Shown here one piece after another: positions 58,545 through 64,000 of a stretch of 64,000 nt of DNA (position 1 is the stretch's first letter; every line of letters begins with the position of its first letter). The notes beneath the pieces are model-generated. The model did not search any database, had not been told where the DNA came from, and saw nothing but the letters and a program-made list of their open reading frames with translations. The DNA is from Mytilus californianus (lineage: Eukaryota > Mollusca > Bivalvia > Mytilida > Mytilidae): NCBI RefSeq assembly GCF_021869535.1, contig NW_026262734.1:92571285-92635284 (forward strand), in the 5' to 3' direction. The position numbers were made by a program, and so were the translations under genes.

Positions 58545-59715
58545 GCAACAGTAGTATAACGGTGTTCAAAAGTCATAAATCGATTGAGAGAAAACAAATC
58601 CGGGTTACAAACTTAAACCGAGGGAAACACATCAACTATTAGAGGAAAACAAAAGAACAACAGGAACACTGAAGTGCAACATACATAGGAACGAACTATT
58701 TGAATACAACTTCCATATTCCTGACTTGGTACAGGACATGATAAGAAAAAATGGTGGGTTGAACCCAGTTTTATGGCTAGCCAAACCTCCCGCTTATACG
58801 ACAATGTTAAAAAATAACAGTAAAATGACAACACTACGTGACAGAAATACAGCACAAACACACGCAAGAACACTCATCACAAAGAAACGCACAAACAAAT
58901 AATATGATAGTCGACACAACATGCAAACCGCAGAACAACAACGAACATCTGCCATCAACGACAGACACCAAAGGACATCACAAACAGTGAATCACTTACG
59001 TTACGAAAATGCAATCTCGAACTTTATACAAATATTTTCACAATACCAGTCCAAACAATTTTCATGATAATGTTGGCATTGAAAGGCTATTTCATAATTA
59101 TTTGGACAGCAAACGATACGACATAACACATTATCCAACTGAAACCATAACAGAAACATCAAAAATAAATACATGAATGTTGGATGTACAAAATACCGAG
59201 ACACGTCGTATAGCAATGCAAATTCACACTCGATATAACAGTCATATTATGGAATAGGTCACGTTCGGTACTTAGCAGACAGACGACATAGGTGTTAAAC
59301 CACAATCTTAGACGTGGTAAAAATGTCCTTAGTTAGTTTAGACATAGACACATCGTATAGATCAACCAATTCGTGATGGTGTCCATAAAATTTACAGAGT
59401 GTCATTTTCAATCTTTCCTCCTCATAACACTGTTGGAGAAGTTTCTACTTAAGGAGCACACCCCTGTATATGAAGACAGTACAGTGTGAACAAGCACGAG
59501 CATAACGTATCGATTGATATATGTAAACACCAAAAGACGGAGCAGATGGTGTGTTACTGCAGAGAAATGGGAAGTCGAAATTATTCCGTTTGTCATAGAT
59601 TTTAGTGTGAATTCGTTGATCTGTGTCAATATTGAGGAAAAGAACAAGGTATGTAAAGACTTTTGCAAGGTGCCTTTTCTTTTTGTCTTTTAGAAGTTTC
59701 TGAAAAAACTGGCAC
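58545..59715 (-). pseudogene. Reverse-transcriptase 3' fragment inserted in a satellite unit (first copy)
   Basis: The minus-strand frame at 59717-59445 has NIDTDQRIHTKIYDKRNNFD and SFGVYIYQSIRYARAC, the same segment that follows the catalytic site in the element at 26.8 kb (SYGVYISQLVRY). The 3' part with the repeat-borne frame 58873-58613 follows. The 5' and catalytic parts are missing. Copy A's right arm (about 31611-31630, GAGCGTAAAAACTGGCAC) has the satellite unit without this insertion. Confidence 0.65.
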
Positions 59716-59869
59716 ATATGCGCTCACAGGGTTATTTCAACACCACGAATCCAGATCTAACACCAGAGACAAGAAAACAAAAGAAAGGTATTCAATTAAA
59801 AGAGGCAACGTCTGAAAAACGAATAAGGAACAAATAAGTAACAGAGTATCACTGGAGCGTAAATAAAGG

Positions 59870-61040
59870 CAACAGTAGTATAACGGTGTTCAAAAGTCAT
59901 AAATCGATTGAGAGAAAACAAATCCGGGTTACAAACTTAAACCGAGGGAAACACATCAACTATTAGAGGAAAACAAAAGAACAACAGGAACACTGAAGTG
60001 CAACATACATAGGAACGAACTATTTGAATACGACTTCCATATTCCTGACTTGGTACAGGACATGATAAGAAAAAATGGTGGGTTGAACCCAGTTTTATGG
60101 CTAGCCAAACCTCCCGCTTATACGACAATGTTAAAAAATAACAGTAAAATGACAACACTACGTGACAGAAATACAGCACAAACACACGCAAGAACACTCA
60201 TCACAAAGAAACGCACAAACAAATAATATGATAGTCGACACAACATGCAAACCGCAGAACAACAACGAACATCTGCCATCAACGACAGACACCAAAGGAC
60301 ATCGCAAACAGTGAATCACTTACGTTACGAAAATGCAATCTCGAACTTTATACAAATATTTTCACAATACCAGTCCAAACAATTTTCATGATAATGATGG
60401 CATTAAAAGGCTATTTTATAATTATTTGGACAGAAACGATACGACATAACACATTATCCAACTGAAACCATAACAGAAACATCAAAAATAAATACATGAA
60501 TGTTGGATGTACACAATACCTAGACACGTCGTATAGCAATGCAAATTCACACTCGATATAACAGTCATATTATGGAATAGGTCACGTTCGGTACTTAGCA
60601 GACAGACGACATAGGTGTTAAACCACAATCTTAGACGTGGTAAAAATGTCCTTAGTTAGTTTAGACATAGACACATCGTATAGATCAACCAATTCGTGAT
60701 GGTGTCCATAAAATTTACAGAGTGTCATTTTCAATCTTTCCTCCTCATAACACTGTTGGAGAAGTTTCTGCGTAAGGAGCACACCCCTGTATATGAAGAC
60801 AGTACAGTGTGAACAAGCACGAGCATAACGTATCGATTGGGATATGTAAACACCAAAAGACAGAGCAGATGGTGTGTTACTGCTGAGAAATAGGAAGTCG
60901 AAATTATCCCGTTTGTCATAGATTTTAGTGTGAATTCGTTGATCTGTGTCAATATTGAGGAAAAGATCAAGGTATGTAAAGACTTTTGCAAGGTGCCTTT
61001 TCTTTTTGTCTTTTAGAAGTTTCTGAAAAAACTGGCACAT
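59870..61040 (-). pseudogene. Reverse-transcriptase 3' fragment (second copy)
   Basis: A near-identical second copy. Here the minus-strand frame 61040-60618 stays open for 140 codons through SFGVYISQSIRYARAC, LLQQCYEEERLKMTL and KFYGHHHELVDLYDVS. The reading matches the first copy, whose frame is cut at about 59445. Confidence 0.7.
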
Positions 61041-61079
61041 ATGCGCTCACAGGGTTATTTCAACACCACGAATCCAGAA

Positions 61080-62720
61080 CTAACACCAGAGACAAAAAAA
61101 AATAAAAAAAGGGCCAATGTAAATTAAATGAATAAGGAACAAATAAGTCGTTATTTCATCTCCACAAACCATGAGAACTAACACACAACACATGAACAAT
61201 AATAATTAAAAAGATCAACGTATAAAAAGCGAATAAGAAACAGTGTATCAGTCGAGCGCGTAATTGGGTACATACGATCTAATTGAATAATTTCACCTTC
61301 ACGAACCAAAAACTTACACAAGAGACAAAAATAAAAGAAAAATCCAATTTCAAAAAGGGGCAACGTTTAAAAACCATTTAAGAACGAATAAGTATCAGTG
61401 TATCAGTCAAGCACATGGACTGGTTCATATATATGCACTAACACGATTATTTCAACGATAATTACCCAGGACTAACACCACAGACTTATAATGGAAAAAA
61501 ACAAAATCATTAAAAAAGGAACAATGTATGAAAAGCGAATGCGGAACAAATAAGTAGTAAATAAGATAAAGGATATCAGTCGGGTGCTGAAAAGGGTATA
61601 TACATCCTAATAGAGTTATTTCACGTCTATAAACCCATCGTTAAACAATTACAACAATAAAACAAAAAATTTAAAAGAAAGCATTTAAAGGTGCAACGTT
61701 GAAACGGCGAATAAGAAACCAATAAGTAACGAATAGGTAACGTCTTAGATCCAAGAACTAACACTAGAGACAAGAAAATAAAAGAAAAGAAGGCAGTAAA
61801 AAGGTGAATATGGAATGAATAAGTAGCAAATAAGTAACAGGGTATCAGTCGATCGCGGACACAGGTCCATATGCGTAAATAGGGTTATTTCACCTTTACC
61901 AGCCCAGAGCTTACACCAGAGACAAAAACAAAATAATTAAGAAGAACGCATTAGGAAGATGCAACGTAAAAAAAGCAAATAAGGAACGAATAAGTAACAG
62001 GGTATCCATCAAGCGCTGAAACGGGTGCATACGCGCTAATAGGGTTATTTCACATCTAAGAACACAGGGCTAACACTAGAAACAAGAAAATAAAGAAAAA
62101 CAAAGCATTAAAAAGGTTAAACGTATAGAAAGTGAATAAGGAACTAATAAGTAGCGAACAAGTAATAGGGTATTACTCGAGCGCTGAAACGGGTACAGAT
62201 GCGCTCATAGGGTAATTTCTCCTCTACGAACCAAGAACCAACACCAGACACACAGAAATAAAGTAGTAAAAATGTGCAACGTATACAAAGCAAATTAGGA
62301 ACGAATAAGAAACGAATAGGCAACAGGGTATCAGTAAAGGGCAATTGCGGTAACATGCTCACTTAAAAGGTAATTTCACCTCTACGATCCACGAACTACC
62401 ACCTTAGACAAAAATAAAAGAAAAGAAATCATTAAAAATTTGCAACGTATAAAAAGCGAATAAGGAACAAATAAGTAACAGGGTATCAGTACAGCGCCGG
62501 AACGGGTACACATGCGCTAATAGGATAATTTCACCTCTACGAACAAAAAAGCCACTACTAGAGACACAAAAATAAAGCCATAAATAGGTGCAACGTATAA
62601 AAATCGAATAAGGAGTAAATAAGTAGTGAATATGTAACAGGGTATTAGTCGAGCGCTAAATGGGTAATTTCACCTCTATAAACCAAGAACTATTACCAGA
62701 GATAAGAAAATAAAGCATTA
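61080..62720 (-). repeat. About 150-bp tandem repeat, right arm of copy B (inverted)
   Basis: Inverse landmarks such as CAGTCGAGCGC or a variant recur roughly every 150 bases (for example about 61249, 61402, 61572, 61850, 62010, 62170, 62330, 62490 and 62645), with 'gggttatttcacctctacgaacc', 'tgcaacgtataaaaagcg' and 'aataagtaacagggtatcag'. It is the inverse of the left-arm array. Confidence 0.9.
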
Positions 62721-62859
62721 AAAGGGGAAAACATATTAAGATCGAATAAGTTACTAATGGATAACGAATAAGGAATAAGGAACAAGTAATGCATAGGTAA
62801 CAAATATGGAATAAGAAATAAGGAAATAATAAGGAATACGTAACCAACTTGACGACCCT

Positions 62860-64000
62860 AACAAATCGCGCGTCTGGCGTACAAACTTTTAATCTTGGTG
62901 TCTATAATGATTTTATTTACTACCGTTCTAGACATTCAAATGAAGAAAACAAAATCTGTTCACACTTCAAATAGATGTCTGAATTTTTCACAGAGATAAA
63001 AAAAGGAGTTTTTTGACACAATCATTGCCGAAATAACATATGTCTATAAAGGTAATAAAAAATCGCAACAGCCCAAAAACATTGACATAATAAATCTTAG
63101 CACACACATTTTAAAATGTAAGTACATCATTTGATAAGTCACCACTAAACTCTTCTAAAGTTTTTGATGTCCTTCTCTATTTCTGTATGTAACACCATCA
63201 GATCTAAAAGAGTAACACGTTAAAGTAAATAATATATAATGATATGTTATAGTCATTAACAATTACAAACACCAAACACATATCAACTACTGTGTAAAAA
63301 TTCACATTGTCATTGTTTGTGTATGTACGAATAGATAAAATAAAGTTTCTGTTTCACAAAACTTTAATTAACTGTTGGAGCTCGACATCAGATATGACCA
63401 ACAAGCATTTCTGTAAAGTCATCAGAATTGTACCCTGAGAACCAAACCAGCTGATAGTAACGGCAAATGAATTCCGAGTTTACAACTTTGCAAGCATTTC
63501 TTTACATAATACGTTTTAGAAAAATTACCATTTTCTAAAGATTTTCCTTTTATCCTTTATGACTTACTTCGAGCGCAGCTAATTAGTTTTATGTAAACGA
63601 AACGCGCGTCTGGCGTACCAAATCATAAGCTTTTTACAATCCCTGGGTCGATCCCAATACCATCCCAGTAGTCAGTACTTTTGTGTTGACATGAAATCTA
63701 ATGCATATCTTCATTTGCTGTACAGGAACCTTTTATGAAAAGTTTAAATATTCGAAATGGTAAGGTTTTTTTTTCCTGACATAAAATGTCTAACAAGCCG
63801 TTTTCTGCAAAAGTCTTGAGAATGTTCTGTTTTTAATGTTCACCGTATAGGATATGGCCTTCAAACTGTCTTGATTCGATAACAACTGATGATTCGTATG
63901 AAGATGGAACTTGCAAAGCGTAGTATCTTAAATGAATATTACAGCAGAGTCAAAATTTATGAATAAAAGATAAACGAGCAAAACAAAAAATGCACCAAAA
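62860..64000. repeat. Duplicated flank, copy B, with two GCGCGTCTGGCGTAC cores
   Basis: Cores lie at about 62868 and 63603. From 63058 it is collinear with 32770-33960. The first core (62860-63057) lies where copy A has its LINE. No gene is seen. Confidence 0.65.

Larger units (their letters stand above)
58440..61080. repeat. Recent tandem duplication, period about 1323 bp
   Basis: 58450 to about 59760 repeats as 59770 to about 61085, with only scattered differences. For example, the 86-codon minus-strand frames at 58613-58873 and 59937-60197 differ by one residue. Each unit is one satellite unit carrying the reverse-transcriptase insertion. Confidence 0.9.
56505..62850. mobile_element. Foldback satellite structure, copy B
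   Basis: The left arm (56505-57330) has a CTTATTCGTTA tract and then about five plus-oriented 150-bp units. The core (57495-58200) has about four 185-bp units. The right arm (58360-62850) has inverted units, with a duplicated reverse-transcriptase insertion at 58545-61035, and ends GGAATACGTAACCAACTTG. The inverse of that end matches the left terminus of copy A at 28868 (CAAGTTGGTTAC). A large palindromic arrangement with tandem repeats in the arms suggests a Foldback-type mobile element, or an inverted satellite. Confidence 0.65.
42290..64000. repeat. Segmental duplication, copy B (runs off the window)
   Basis: The counterpart of copy A (20591-33960) in the same orientation. It is enlarged by the 7.47-kb transposon at 46978-54444 and by a fuller foldback satellite at 56505-62850. 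It lacks the reverse-transcriptase body found at 26.7-28.3 kb and the LINE at 31.7-32.75 kb. Confidence 0.75.

Noticed and set aside
58613..58873. 86-codon frame identical (but for one residue) to 59937-60197, as a conserved gene
   Set aside because: The identity comes from the recent 1323-bp tandem duplication of a retroelement 3' part, which includes a dispersed repeat.
1..64000. tRNA or rRNA genes
   Set aside because: I looked for cloverleaf-like or conserved rRNA text and saw none. A covariance-model scan would be decisive.

Overview
The window is AT-rich, intron-rich animal DNA, packed with degenerate transposons. Bacterial-type features are absent. Several dispersed repeats match ones I know from bivalve DNA, above all marine mussels (Mytilus-like): the short core GCGCGTCTGGCGTAC, the 'category of tail' ending near ACCACATCTTC, and the hairpin at 8904-8961. 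I therefore infer a bivalve, probably a mytilid; this is recognition from memory and was not tested by a search.

The one well-supported host gene lies on the plus strand at about 11270-23057. Eight exons can be joined with consistent splice sites and phases into a 487-codon frame. They encode a signal peptide, three immunoglobulin (Ig) domains, a short linker, a transmembrane helix and a tyrosine-rich cytoplasmic tail. All Ig-type exons are phase 1-1. It looks like a small cell-surface receptor or adhesion protein. The second Ig exon carries an in-frame TAA exactly at the conserved tyrosine of the F-strand motif, so the allele shown is either broken, spliced around that exon, or makes a truncated form.

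The 3' part of this gene (transmembrane, juxtamembrane and tail exons) is present a second time at 42290-45518. It sits inside a large segmental duplication: copy A about 20.6-33.96 kb, copy B about 42.29 kb to the window end. The last 25 codons of the two tails differ only by synonymous changes, while two tyrosine motifs further in have lost key residues in copy B. This suggests both tails were kept as protein and have diverged in signalling.

Copy B was later enlarged by a 7.47-kb DNA transposon (46978-54444). It has matching terminal inverted repeats, and copy A preserves the empty site. The transposon holds a decayed gene joining a Mutator/Kolobok-like transposase N-terminus to a DEDDh-type exonuclease. 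A related transposase exon lies at 36600-37038.

Both duplicates end in a strange foldback structure: inverted arms made of about 150-bp tandem units flank a core of about 185-bp units (28868-31690 and 56505-62850). In copy B a reverse-transcriptase fragment landed in one arm unit and was then tandemly duplicated (period about 1323 bp).

Layout: 1-372 Cys-rich pseudogene fragment; 379-1373 foldback element; 1.4-11.2 kb mostly gene-free with scattered repeats; 11.27-23.06 kb Ig receptor gene; 23-28.3 kb duplicated flank and retroelement; 28.9-31.7 kb foldback satellite; 31.7-32.75 kb LINE fragment; 32.8-34.7 kb repeats; 35-37 kb orphan transmembrane-exon candidate, LINE ORF1-like remnant and transposase exon; 37-42.2 kb repeats; 42.3-45.5 kb second tail cassette; 47-54.4 kb transposon; 54.4-56.5 kb duplicated flank; 56.5-62.9 kb second foldback satellite; 63-64 kb duplicated flank.
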